DNA of 43,398 nt from Candidatus Obscuribacterales bacterium (lineage in GTDB: Bacteria; Cyanobacteriota; Vampirovibrionia; Obscuribacterales; Obscuribacteraceae). The position numbers were made by a program, and so were the translations under genes. The stretch lies in assembly GCA_019747875.1 (NCBI GenBank), contig JAIEQI010000197.1, positions 1 to 43,398 of the forward strand, given 5' to 3'. Shown one piece after another: positions 26,668 through 34,156 of the stretch; position 1 is the first letter of the stretch, and each line of letters begins with the position of its first letter. The notes beneath the pieces are model-generated. The model saw only the letters and a list, made by a program, of their open reading frames with translations. It ran no database searches and was not told the origin of the DNA.

Positions 26668-28677
26668 ATGTCCACAAAGCATAAGGTTATAGTGAGCGGG
26701 GACTCGATTTCGCTGAGCCGAAAACAAGGTTTCAGCAATCGCATTGTTAATCTCGAACAAACAGCTCAAATTGCATCTTTTGTAGAGGATTCCCAAGGCG
26801 AGGCACTTATTGCACTCAATGACGGCAGCGTGCGCAAAATAATAAAGTGCAACGGAGTGAATCCGTTCATGTATTCCTCAGCAGAACTTGATGCCGCTGC
26901 CAAATGGTTTACAGAGCTGGCGGAGAAATGCGATTTCGCATTTCAGATTTTGTGCATCACCAGTGCAACGCAGAGCAAAGATTATATGGAAGAAAATGTT
27001 GCCCCTTTGATGAAGACAGAACTAGAATACGCCAATTGGTGGGGTGAGTACCATCGCTCCTGGTTTTTGCAGGTCAACGAAATCATTTTCGTTCCTAAGC
27101 GATTCTTCTATGTAGTGATTCCTTGTGAGAAACAGAAAGGGAGTGCGAAAGCAGCAGAAGCTAAGCAAACTAGAGAACTAACGGAGCGCGTGCAATTCAT
27201 GATGAGCTTCCTCAAGTCTTTTGAGTTGAAGCCTGCAGTTTTAAATCGCGCCGATGCTCGCGTTTTGTTGCAGTCACGAACGAATCCAGCTACCCGAGAA
27301 CTCGAAACGATTGAAGAAATTCCGGAGTACGAAACCCCTTCCACGCTATGCTTGCCGCGAGCATACGAGAAGTCGTTCGAATTGCAGATTGCCGGCAGTC
27401 ATACAAGTACGCAGTTTTTGACCATGCTTCCAACTGAAGTTTTCTACGGCTGGTTTTGGAAATGGTTGGAAATTTATGGATTCAACGCACTCAGTATTCA
27501 CCTGAGGCCAGGCAAGCCGTTACCGGACAAGAAAAAGCGCACCGCGATGACGGTTGCATTCTCGACATGGTCGGACAATTCTGAGACTTTGATTCACAGC
27601 CGCGAATCATTGCGACATGCCTGGTCGGAAACAGGTGCAATCATCGACAACGCAGAAACATGGCAATTGGAAGGGTGGCTTGCTACGCTACCTTTGGCAA
27701 TCAACACAGTTCCATTGACTCACACCGTTGCGCCAGAAATCGTTGGTGACACCAACCCCTTCATAGATGATAGGTGCGGTCATGGAGCAGGCACCATATT
27801 TGGTTTCAGTGCGGTATCTCGCCAGCCGGTTTTGTTGAATCCATTCCATACACAAGAAGGTGAACAAAAGATTGCTCTCATCTGCGGTAATGAAAAGGAC
27901 AAAGAAACATTGTTCAAATTACTTGTATCACGAATGCTTCCGATGGGAGCAAGAATGATTATGGCAGACGAGGCAGGTTCGATGCGCAGCATCTGCTCAA
28001 CGCTTGGTCCAGATGAAGCCAAATCAATCGAAGTCGGAAACGCGCAATCTCTGGACCTAAGTGAGTTCGGGAATTTTGGATTACAGGTTTACGATCTAAA
28101 GGAATGTCCAATTGGAAACAGAAAAGGAACAATCGAAGCAATTATTGCCAAAACAATCGAGCATGCGCGAGCAACTCCTACCCAGCCACTAATTCTGTTT
28201 ATCAAAGAGATATCCGAGCTTTTCGAGACACACAGCGGTAAAAAAGCCCTGCAAGAACTAGCCAGGTGCAACATTCCAAACTTGAGCATTTATTTGGGAA
28301 CCAAAAGGATAGCCGCAGTCAACAAACAGCCATCACTTATTACACTATTCCGAGAGATAAAAACTAAACTCTTGATGCGCGAGACCTCAGAAGAAGCTCT
28401 GGAAGTTCTGGAAAAATTGGGAGTTAACGACCCAGAAATTGCAGCAATTGCTTTGAACAAGCCTCAGCGTCATCTCGTTGTTTCGCTGGAAGCATCAGGA
28501 CGAAAGGGAATGGTAAATGCAATCTTGAGTCCCCTCGAATACTGGCTGTTTGCAGAATCAGTCGAGTCAATGACGAGACTAAGAATGAAAATGAACGAAA
28601 CAACAGAAAAGAACCCTGAAATAAACATTACAGACAGGCATAGAATGGCGGTTTATTATCTATCTCTTGAAGCCTAA
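26668..28677 (+). CDS. VirB4/TraC-like protein with degenerate ATP-binding motifs
   Basis: A 669-residue protein with the length and layout of type IV secretion VirB4/TraC ATPases: an N-terminal region (about 330 residues), then GTIFGFSAVSRQPVLLNPF, the junction before the RecA-like core, and near the end LSPLEYWLFAESVESMTRL, the characteristic VirB4 C-terminal helix. The Walker A position reads LICGNEKDKETLF, with no GxxxxGK[ST], and the Walker B place reads LILFIKEISELF instead of hydrophobic residues followed by DE. ATP hydrolysis is therefore unlikely. No other conjugation gene is in the window. It may be a structural paralogue or a domesticated remnant. A good promoter and ribosome binding site suggest it is expressed. 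It ends in TAA. Confidence 0.72.
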   Translation: MSTKHKVIVSGDSISLSRKQGFSNRIVNLEQTAQIASFVEDSQGEALIALNDGSVRKIIKCNGVNPFMYSSAELDAAAKWFTELAEKCDFAFQILCITSATQSKDYMEENVAPLMKTELEYANWWGEYHRSWFLQVNEIIFVPKRFFYVVIPCEKQKGSAKAAEAKQTRELTERVQFMMSFLKSFELKPAVLNRADARVLLQSRTNPATRELETIEEIPEYETPSTLCLPRAYEKSFELQIAGSHTSTQFLTMLPTEVFYGWFWKWLEIYGFNALSIHLRPGKPLPDKKKRTAMTVAFSTWSDNSETLIHSRESLRHAWSETGAIIDNAETWQLEGWLATLPLAINTVPLTHTVAPEIVGDTNPFIDDRCGHGAGTIFGFSAVSRQPVLLNPFHTQEGEQKIALICGNEKDKETLFKLLVSRMLPMGARMIMADEAGSMRSICSTLGPDEAKSIEVGNAQSLDLSEFGNFGLQVYDLKECPIGNRKGTIEAIIAKTIEHARATPTQPLILFIKEISELFETHSGKKALQELARCNIPNLSIYLGTKRIAAVNKQPSLITLFREIKTKLLMRETSEEALEVLEKLGVNDPEIAAIALNKPQRHLVVSLEASGRKGMVNAILSPLEYWLFAESVESMTRLRMKMNETTEKNPEINITDRHRMAVYYLSLEA

Positions 28678-28788
28678 TGGGTTAACGTTTGAGAAACAGC
28701 GCCTCAGCGAACACTTCAAAGTTGAATTGCCTCACACCGTCCTCACATAGTTCCCTTAGACTCTAAATCATCAATCAGTTCCAGGAGA

Positions 28789-29108
28789 GTATCCGGCAAT
28801 GACTTTGGCGGCACATACGAATGAAAAGGAGATGCGAGGGATTTCAAATAATCCTCTCCTTAAAACCAAAGTCGAATTGTATTTTGCATTAATCTCCGAT
28901 ATCTGGTGAACACGGTTCAGACACTTTGAAAACGATTGTGCCAGGGCAGCCACAGGGATGCTCGAGCTGTGCAATCGTTTCTTGTTTACCGTTAATCACT
29001 ATTTATTGGAGTATTGATCATGAAAGAATCAACTAATTTCGGCTGCGAACAAAAAAATACAAGAATCAGAAAGGCTCTTCCCAAACTCAAGTTGCTGAAG
29101 AATAATCA
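28789..29108 (+). repeat. Tandem duplication, copy A
   Basis: About 320 bp repeated at 29290-29600, with the ATGs 497 bp apart. The shared part covers the upstream region, a hairpin, the ribosome binding site and the leader-coding part of a GG peptide, and similarity ends at the leader/core border. Upstream blocks such as ccttaaaaccaaagtcgaat are identical. The flank 28678-28788 shows nothing else. Confidence 0.85.
28931..28979 (+). promoter_or_regulatory. Conserved leader hairpin, copy A
   Basis: The outer stem is aacgattg/caatcgtt and the inner stem cacag/ctgtg, with gggcagc between the two left arms. It lies about 40 bp upstream of the GG-peptide ATG. Copy B keeps the fold with compensatory changes in the inner stem, suggesting a structured 5' leader, a protein-binding RNA hairpin or a processing site. 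Confidence 0.5.
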
Positions 29109-29223
29109 GTCTCTGCAATCCCTCATCGGCGGAGCAACATATGCAGCTACCCAAGCGGGCACAGCAACACCGATAAGTAACCCTACGTCGGGTAAAACAA
29201 TATGTTCTAGTTCAAACGACTAA
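29020..29223 (+). CDS. Double-glycine-leader peptide A
   Basis: A 67-residue peptide starting at ATG 29020 with tggag eight bases upstream. The leader (MKESTNFGCEQK, then RIRKALPKLKLLKNN) ends in LQSLIGG. The core after GG is about 29 residues, small and polar (ATYAATQAGTATPIS), with a single Cys near the end. The leader is shared with peptide B and with the 16-kb peptide, but the cores are unrelated, which is the usual mark of exported bacteriocin-like or RiPP precursors that share a processing system. No maturation enzyme is next to it. It ends in TAA. Confidence 0.75.
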   Translation: MKESTNFGCEQKNTRIRKALPKLKLLKNNQSLQSLIGGATYAATQAGTATPISNPTSGKTICSSSND

Positions 29224-29289
29224 CTACGCTAGAACACGACTCAGAATGGACGGCGGCACTCAGAGAACGAATTATGCTATCAGAACAGC

Positions 29290-29600
29290 GTATCTGGCGA
29301 TGACTTTGGCGAAACAGCTGAATGATAAGGCGATGCGAGGGATTTCAAAAAGTCCGCTCCTTAAAACCAAAGTCGAATTGTATTCAGCGTAATCTCTGAT
29401 CTCTGGAAAACACTTCAGCCATTTGGAACCGATTGCGCTACGGGCAGCCACCTGGATACGCGTGGTGCAATCGTTTTCTTGCGTACCGATAATCACTATG
29501 TATTGGAGTATTGATCATGAAAGAATCAACTAATTTCGGCTGCGAAAAAAATGCAAGAATCAGAAAACCTCTTCCTAAGCTCAAGGTGCTGAATAATCAA
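29290..29600 (+). repeat. Tandem duplication, copy B
   Basis: The second copy of the unit at 28789-29108, diverged by point changes and small indels, while the promoter-proximal block and the first ten codons of the peptide remain nearly identical. Confidence 0.85.
29430..29473 (+). promoter_or_regulatory. Conserved leader hairpin, copy B
   Basis: The outer stem is cgattg/caatcg and the inner stem cacc/ggtg, at the same place relative to the downstream ATG as in copy A. A:T pairs of the copy A inner stem are replaced by C:G here, so pairing is kept while the sequence changes. Confidence 0.5.
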
Positions 29601-29702
29601 GCTCAGCTGTCTGTACTTGGTGGTGGAAGTGATGTGCAAGATGATCTTGCCAAAACAAAGGTCTGCAGCATCCCAAGCCGTTTCCCGTGCGCATCAATTT
29701 GA
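29517..29702 (+). CDS. Double-glycine-leader peptide B
   Basis: A 61-residue peptide starting at ATG 29517, with the same ribosome binding site and first residues (MKESTNFGCE) as peptide A. The leader is RIRKPLPKLKVLNNQ, ending LSVLGGG. The core of about 25 residues (SDVQDDLAKTKVCSIPSRF) has two Cys and shares nothing with the core of A. Divergence of cores after duplication of the promoter and leader fits a diversifying secreted peptide family. The gene ends in TGA, 4 bp from the stop of the convergent peptide transporter. Confidence 0.75.
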   Translation: MKESTNFGCEKNARIRKPLPKLKVLNNQAQLSVLGGGSDVQDDLAKTKVCSIPSRFPCASI

Positions 29703-29706
29703 CAGG

Positions 29707-31095
29707 CTATGGTTCGTGGCTAACTTCTTCTTGAGGGCTGGTGTTTTCCGCACCGTGCATCCAGTAAACCAGCTTGCCCGCGAGAATCCACAAGACCAGC
29801 GCAAATAAACCAAGCACGATCGCTAAGCCCGCGAACACGGTCAACTCTCCGGCCTTTTCTGCAAACACGCCGATATAGCCTGCCAGCAAGTTAGCGAAGA
29901 AGTTAATAAGGAACCATACGCCCATCATCACACTGGCAAGACGCATGGGAGCAAGCTTCGTCACCATCGATAGTCCAACCGGCGAAATGCACAACTCACC
30001 CATGGTATGAAACAGGTAGGCAAGAGTCAGCCAGATCATGCTCGCCTTACCATGCGCTTGTTGATCAAACACCGCTGCGACCATGAACAAGAAACCAGCG
30101 CCGGTCAGCAGCAGCCCCAACACCATCTTGATTGGCGTCGGCATTCCGCCCTTTCCATTCTTGGACAGACGCACCCAAAACATTCCGAACAGCGGGGCGA
30201 GCAACACTATGAACAACGGGTTCATAGATTGGAACCAGCCGGCTGGCACCTCGAACGAACCGAGCATGCGGTTAGTTTTCTCGGAAGCATACAAATTCAT
30301 CAAACCGCCTGCTTGCTCGAACGATGCCCAGAACAACATCACAAACACGAAGAGCATGAAAATCACTTTCAAACGATCGCGCTCTTCTGTTGTCAGAGGC
30401 GCATTCACGCCACCGGATTCGGCCTTGGCGCGATGAGCAGACGGTTGCACACCAACATCGCCCAGGAAACGGCGCGAAAAGATAATCTGAATTATGGCTG
30501 ACAAAGTCATACCGCAACCAGCAGCCATATAGCCATAGCGCCAACCGTAATTGGGATTTTCGCCAAGCGTCGAGCAAACCAGCGGAGCCAGGAAAGCGCC
30601 GAGATTGACACCCATGTAAAAAATCGAGAAGGCGCCGTCACGGCGCGCATCGCCCTTTGGATACAGATCACCGACCATGGTTGAGATGTTTGCCTTGAAT
30701 AGACCATTACCGCAGATCAGCACCACAAGTCCTGCATAAAACAGGTTCAAATCTTTGGCAACGCTCATGGACAAAATGAATTGCCCAATCGCCATAATGA
30801 TTCCGCCAATCACGACGGCTTTGCGCTGCCCAAGAAAATTATCGGCAAGCCATCCGCCAACCAGAGGAGTGAAATAACTGAACCCCGTATACCAGGCATA
30901 CAGAGTCAGCGCCGCAGAGTTATCCCAGCCGAAGCCTGGATTTGCCGAGTTTGCTGCCGCCACCATGGACAGTACCAGTAGCGCGCGCATGCCGTAATAA
31001 CTGAAGCGTTCCCACATTTCGGTTGCAAACAGCAGGTATAGGCCCTTCGGATGTCCAAGAATTTCGCCGTTGGGAATGTTCAATCCGTCGCTCAT
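29707..31095 (-). CDS. POT/PTR2-family proton-dependent peptide transporter
   Basis: A 462-residue polytopic protein of the POT (major facilitator) family, which imports di- and tripeptides with protons. The signature ExxERFxYYG is present near the start (EMWERFSYYGMRALL), and the PTR2 motif is visible as FSIFYMGVNLGAFLAPL. About twelve to fourteen hydrophobic segments span the length, as usual for the family (450-500 residues). ATG is preceded by gaggatgaag. It stands alone on the minus strand and converges with the GG-peptide locus. Its proximity to the GG peptides does not by itself imply peptide export, since POT proteins import short peptides. It ends in TAG. Confidence 0.93.
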   Translation of the reverse strand: MSDGLNIPNGEILGHPKGLYLLFATEMWERFSYYGMRALLVLSMVAAANSANPGFGWDNSAALTLYAWYTGFSYFTPLVGGWLADNFLGQRKAVVIGGIIMAIGQFILSMSVAKDLNLFYAGLVVLICGNGLFKANISTMVGDLYPKGDARRDGAFSIFYMGVNLGAFLAPLVCSTLGENPNYGWRYGYMAAGCGMTLSAIIQIIFSRRFLGDVGVQPSAHRAKAESGGVNAPLTTEERDRLKVIFMLFVFVMLFWASFEQAGGLMNLYASEKTNRMLGSFEVPAGWFQSMNPLFIVLLAPLFGMFWVRLSKNGKGGMPTPIKMVLGLLLTGAGFLFMVAAVFDQQAHGKASMIWLTLAYLFHTMGELCISPVGLSMVTKLAPMRLASVMMGVWFLINFFANLLAGYIGVFAEKAGELTVFAGLAIVLGLFALVLWILAGKLVYWMHGAENTSPQEEVSHEP

Positions 31096-31287
31096 CGAGC
31101 TTCATCCTCATTAATTTGTCATACCGATTCTACGCCTTCCAGGTTCGCGCGGAGTCGAAAGGCTTGGGTGTGCTGCAATTTTACTTGTTTTGCTTGGAGA
31201 ATCAAGTTTGTACACCGCCTAGTCAAGATGATATTGCATTGACTAGCATCGACCTAAATGGTTCGGCAGCACCTAAAATTGCAGGTT

Positions 31288-32646
31288 CTAAAGATATTCA
31301 CGACGCTGAACCCAGAGAAAACTTGTGTAGTTGGCTTCCTGATCCTGCAAATTATCTTCTACTATTTTGAGATTGTTTATTTCGGCAAGGACCTTGCTTC
31401 CCATTACAGCAATATTTTTGGGTAGCTCACCGCGCCCAAGTAATTCAGCGACCTTTGCGTGATCAACAAGATCTCCTTCGCCGCTTGTTTGCTTGAGTTT
31501 GCTGTACTTTTTATCCAAATTTGTTCGGCACTGGCGCAGAACTTGTGGATGGGTCATTATCGTGTCCACCTTGTTAAAATCAGCGTCCTTGGCGATTATC
31601 AGAGCGTGGCAAATTTTTATAGCAAATTCCTCGATGATGTCGAAGTTATAGCGGGCCGTAGCCTGGACTGTCTCAGTTACAATTCCACCTGTAGAGTTGT
31701 GAATAGCAAACACACCTCTGTCAACGATTCCTTCGTGCAGAGCCTTCAACACATTTTCAGTAGTGTATAAGTACTTAAGCTCGAACGGCATATCGGGGGT
31801 GCGACTTAAGTAGTAGCGCGCAGCTTCCTCGTTAAAGCTGCCTGCTCCACCTTGGATTCCTATAACAAGCCGATCCTGGTAAATTCGATTCGGCAATAAC
31901 TGGTTGAATATTTTTGTTTGAGCTTCAGATAGCTTGACTCGCATTGCGCGCGTGTGCGGATTATAGGTTTGCAAGTCGACGAATAACTGCCACGTGTCAT
32001 TGCAGACCTGGTTCTTTATCTCCAACAATTTTCTAGCTCCGAGTGTGTCAATCTTGGTTCCTTCAAAGCCGAATTCGCCTAAGATGCGCCCCACAAAATG
32101 CGTTACTCCCTGACTCTCGGCAGCCAGGCGATCGTGTTCATCTGCGGACATTTCAATTACTTGAAGCCCCTTCTTCGAAAAGAATTGCTGCCAGAAAGCA
32201 AATTCGCTATCCTGACTCTTAAAACGATCCATCACGATGGTCTGCCCTTGCAGTCCACCGAGATTCACGCTTTCTGGACCAAACATAGGGTGGGTAAGAA
32301 TGGCTGAGTATCCTGCTGGCAAATGCTTTGTGATGATCTCCTGGGGATGCAGCTTAACGGAAAGAACGTCAATTAGAGTTCTTCTTCCGGACATACTTGC
32401 GAAGAATGGCAAGTGAGAGAGAATCGTTTTTTCGAATTCAGAAATAGGCACACAGTAAAAAATTACGTCAGACGCAAGTGCGCTGGACAAATCGTGCAAC
32501 TCAAGACCTAACTCGGCTGCTTTTTCTGCAGCATTGTCAGATTCATCGTGGACTCTTACAACAAAATCGTCCTTCAAGATCTTTGCCCAGAGCTGGCCGA
32601 ATCTGCCAAATCCTATCACCGCAACTGATTCTGGTACTGCCAACAT
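31288..32646 (-). CDS. Bifunctional prephenate dehydrogenase-prephenate dehydratase
   Basis: A 452-residue fusion. The N-terminal half is a TyrA-type prephenate dehydrogenase: Rossmann start VAVIGFGRFGQLWAK, then YCVPISEFE, THPMFGPES and the helical domain with SQGVTHFVGRIL. The C-terminal part (from about residue 262) is a prephenate dehydratase: VIGIQGGAGSFNEEAARYY, FAIHNSTGGIV, TMTHPQ-type THPQVLRQC, and a final NYTSFLWV. One polypeptide would thus make both hydroxyphenylpyruvate and phenylpyruvate from prephenate. I see no chorismate mutase domain and no clear ACT domain. It starts 12 bp after the DAHP synthase stop, so the two are co-transcribed. It ends in TAG. Confidence 0.85.
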   Translation of the reverse strand: MLAVPESVAVIGFGRFGQLWAKILKDDFVVRVHDESDNAAEKAAELGLELHDLSSALASDVIFYCVPISEFEKTILSHLPFFASMSGRRTLIDVLSVKLHPQEIITKHLPAGYSAILTHPMFGPESVNLGGLQGQTIVMDRFKSQDSEFAFWQQFFSKKGLQVIEMSADEHDRLAAESQGVTHFVGRILGEFGFEGTKIDTLGARKLLEIKNQVCNDTWQLFVDLQTYNPHTRAMRVKLSEAQTKIFNQLLPNRIYQDRLVIGIQGGAGSFNEEAARYYLSRTPDMPFELKYLYTTENVLKALHEGIVDRGVFAIHNSTGGIVTETVQATARYNFDIIEEFAIKICHALIIAKDADFNKVDTIMTHPQVLRQCRTNLDKKYSKLKQTSGEGDLVDHAKVAELLGRGELPKNIAVMGSKVLAEINNLKIVEDNLQDQEANYTSFLWVQRREYL

Positions 32647-32658
32647 TGTTTCGCTCCA

Positions 32659-33729
32659 TTAGCGGCGAGTTGCTTTTGCTCGGCGATTTCGCACTGCAGC
32701 AGCTAGTGAATCAAGTATTGGAATACTCTCTTCCCATCCTATGCAGCTATCAGTTATGCTTTGTCCATATACCAACGGTGTGCCTGCGACAAGGTCCTGG
32801 CGGCCGCCGATCAAATGACTTTCAATCATTACACCAATTATCCGAGAGTCACCGTTTTCCATTTGAGCGGCAACATCAGCACAAACCTTTGCCTGATTTT
32901 GCGCCAATTTCCTGCTATTGGCATGACTCGCATCAATCATCAAGCGAGGCTTTAAGCCTGCTTTTTCTAACTGTTCAGATGCAGCATTAATACTTTCCGC
33001 ATCATAGTTTGGACTTTTGCCGCCACGAAGTATGACATGGCAATCTTCATTGCCATTGGTTGACACGATTGCCGAGATACCACCCTTGGTGACACCCAGG
33101 AAGTGGTGAGGATGCGATGCAGCTTCTATCGCATCAATTGCAATTTTGATGTTTCCATCCGTGCCGTTCTTGAAACCGACGGGACAGGAGAGTCCTGAAG
33201 CCAATTCACGATGAGTTTGCGATTCTGTTGTTCTAGCGCCGATTGCTCCCCAGCTGACAAGGTCCGAAATATACTGCGGAGTAATCGGATCAAGATACTC
33301 ACATCCGGTTGGCAGTTCGAGTTCGTTTATTTCCAAAAGCAGTTTACGAGCGATACGCAGTCCATCATTAATGCGGAAGCTGCCATCGAGCTTGGGATCA
33401 TTTATCAGTCCTTTCCAGCCCACTGTCGTGCGCGGTTTTTCGAAATAAACACGCATGACAATCTCGAGATCGGCGCTGAGGCGCATTCTTTCTTTTGCTA
33501 GCTTTGATGCATATTCTCTGGCTGCCGCAGGATCATGTATTGAACACGGTCCAATAACCACTAAATGCCTGTCATCTTCACCTTGCAATATACGATGAAT
33601 GGACTGACGCGCTGCATAAGTCGTAGCTGAGGCCAGATCTGTTGTGGGAATCTCGCGCAGCAATTGCGATGGCGAAACCAGTTCTTTGATTTCACGAACT
33701 CGCAGATCGTCTGTATTATGTCGCTCCAC
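32659..33729 (-). CDS. aroG: 3-deoxy-7-phosphoheptulonate (DAHP) synthase, type I
   Basis: A 356-residue protein of the AroF/AroG/AroH family, catalysing the first step of the shikimate pathway (phosphoenolpyruvate plus erythrose 4-phosphate). Diagnostic segments are VVIGPCSIHDP, VMRVYFEKPRTTVGWKG, GARTTESQTHRELASG, GFKNGTDG, HVILRGG and LMIDASHANS. The length is normal and the N-terminal extension that carries feedback control in this family is present. The GTG start has aagggag at good spacing. It forms a two-gene operon with the prephenate dehydrogenase-dehydratase, linking pathway entry to the last steps of Phe and Tyr synthesis. The symbol follows E. coli family naming; which isozyme it matches is not resolved. 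It ends in TAA. Confidence 0.92.
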   Translation of the reverse strand: MERHNTDDLRVREIKELVSPSQLLREIPTTDLASATTYAARQSIHRILQGEDDRHLVVIGPCSIHDPAAAREYASKLAKERMRLSADLEIVMRVYFEKPRTTVGWKGLINDPKLDGSFRINDGLRIARKLLLEINELELPTGCEYLDPITPQYISDLVSWGAIGARTTESQTHRELASGLSCPVGFKNGTDGNIKIAIDAIEAASHPHHFLGVTKGGISAIVSTNGNEDCHVILRGGKSPNYDAESINAASEQLEKAGLKPRLMIDASHANSRKLAQNQAKVCADVAAQMENGDSRIIGVMIESHLIGGRQDLVAGTPLVYGQSITDSCIGWEESIPILDSLAAAVRNRRAKATRR

Positions 33730-33934
33730 GGATAGCTCCCTTCAGAAAGATGGCATTAAGTCTCATTCTCACTCCATATCTCTTTCTCAAGCCAGTCTAC
33801 CAGCGAATCGCATGCCCGTTAATTACCTTACCGAAATATTCTGGATGGACGCTTAACTGGTGAGCATTTACCACGAGCAACTGGGACTGGATGCAAAGGA
33901 TGACAGGAAGACCGGCGGGCAGGTAAAAATGGTA

Positions 33935-33940
33935 TATGAT
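33935..33940 (+). promoter_or_regulatory. Probable -10 element of the tRNA gene
   Basis: TATGAT, preceded by a tggta context, ends 11 bp before the tRNA 5' end. No good -35 is seen at 17 bp. Spacing fits transcription starting a few bases before the mature tRNA. Confidence 0.5.
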
Positions 33941-33951
33941 CATTGTCCAAT

Positions 33952-34023
33952 GGGTCATTAGCTCAACGGTAGAGCAGCTGTCTCTAAAGCAGTTAGATGT
34001 CGGTTCGACCCCGTCATGACCCA
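33952..34023 (+). tRNA. Amber-decoding tRNA (anticodon CUA), tRNA-Lys-like body
   Basis: A 72-base cloverleaf. The acceptor GGGTCAT/ATGACCC has seven perfect pairs, followed by T8 A9, D-stem GCTC/GAGC with loop aacggta, anticodon stem GCTGT/GCAGT, loop CTCTAAA (C32 U33, anticodon C34 U35 A36 at 33984-33986, A37 A38), variable loop tagat, T-arm with loop TTCGACC, and discriminator A73. CCA is not encoded. The anticodon CUA pairs with UAG. The body closely matches bacterial tRNA-Lys (GGGTC-TTAGCTCA, GGTAGAGCAG, A73), and U35, the main LysRS anticodon determinant, is kept. One T:T mismatch lies in the T-stem (50:64) and there are G:U pairs in the anticodon stem. It lies next to a divergent LysRS gene and a UAG-rich ORF. 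Confidence 0.88.
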
Positions 34024-34116
34024 GTTTTCTTTCCAACGGATCCGGCAATATTTGGACAGCTCCCGGGGTTGTATCCCTCGCATCGAGCTGCTGTCTACGT
34101 ACTCCAGGAACGGCAA

Positions 34117-34144
34117 GAAAGGGAGCCCCGAAGGACTCCCTTTC
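34117..34144. terminator. Hairpin between the convergent tRNA and UAG-rich ORF
   Basis: gaaagggag / ctccctttc, a 9-bp stem with a 10-base loop, placed 94 bp after the tRNA and 12 bp after the last in-frame TAG of the minus-strand ORF. The U-tracts are short on both strands, so a bidirectional terminator is likely but not certain. Confidence 0.6.
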
Positions 34145-34156
34145 TCTTGAATAGCA

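Noticed and set aside
28771..29496. Two similar minus-strand frames in the duplicated units (shared LFEIPRI)
   Set aside because: Their similarity follows from the DNA duplication. They are antisense to the leader region of the GG peptides, and the plus-strand features explain the conservation better.
30007..30577. Several frames inside the peptide transporter gene
   Set aside because: They are antisense or out of frame with a clearly recognised POT-family gene.
33797..34048. Minus-strand 83-codon frame across the tRNA
   Set aside because: It is the continuation of the UAG-rich frame past the hairpin and antisense to the tRNA, with only a TTG start and no ribosome binding site.
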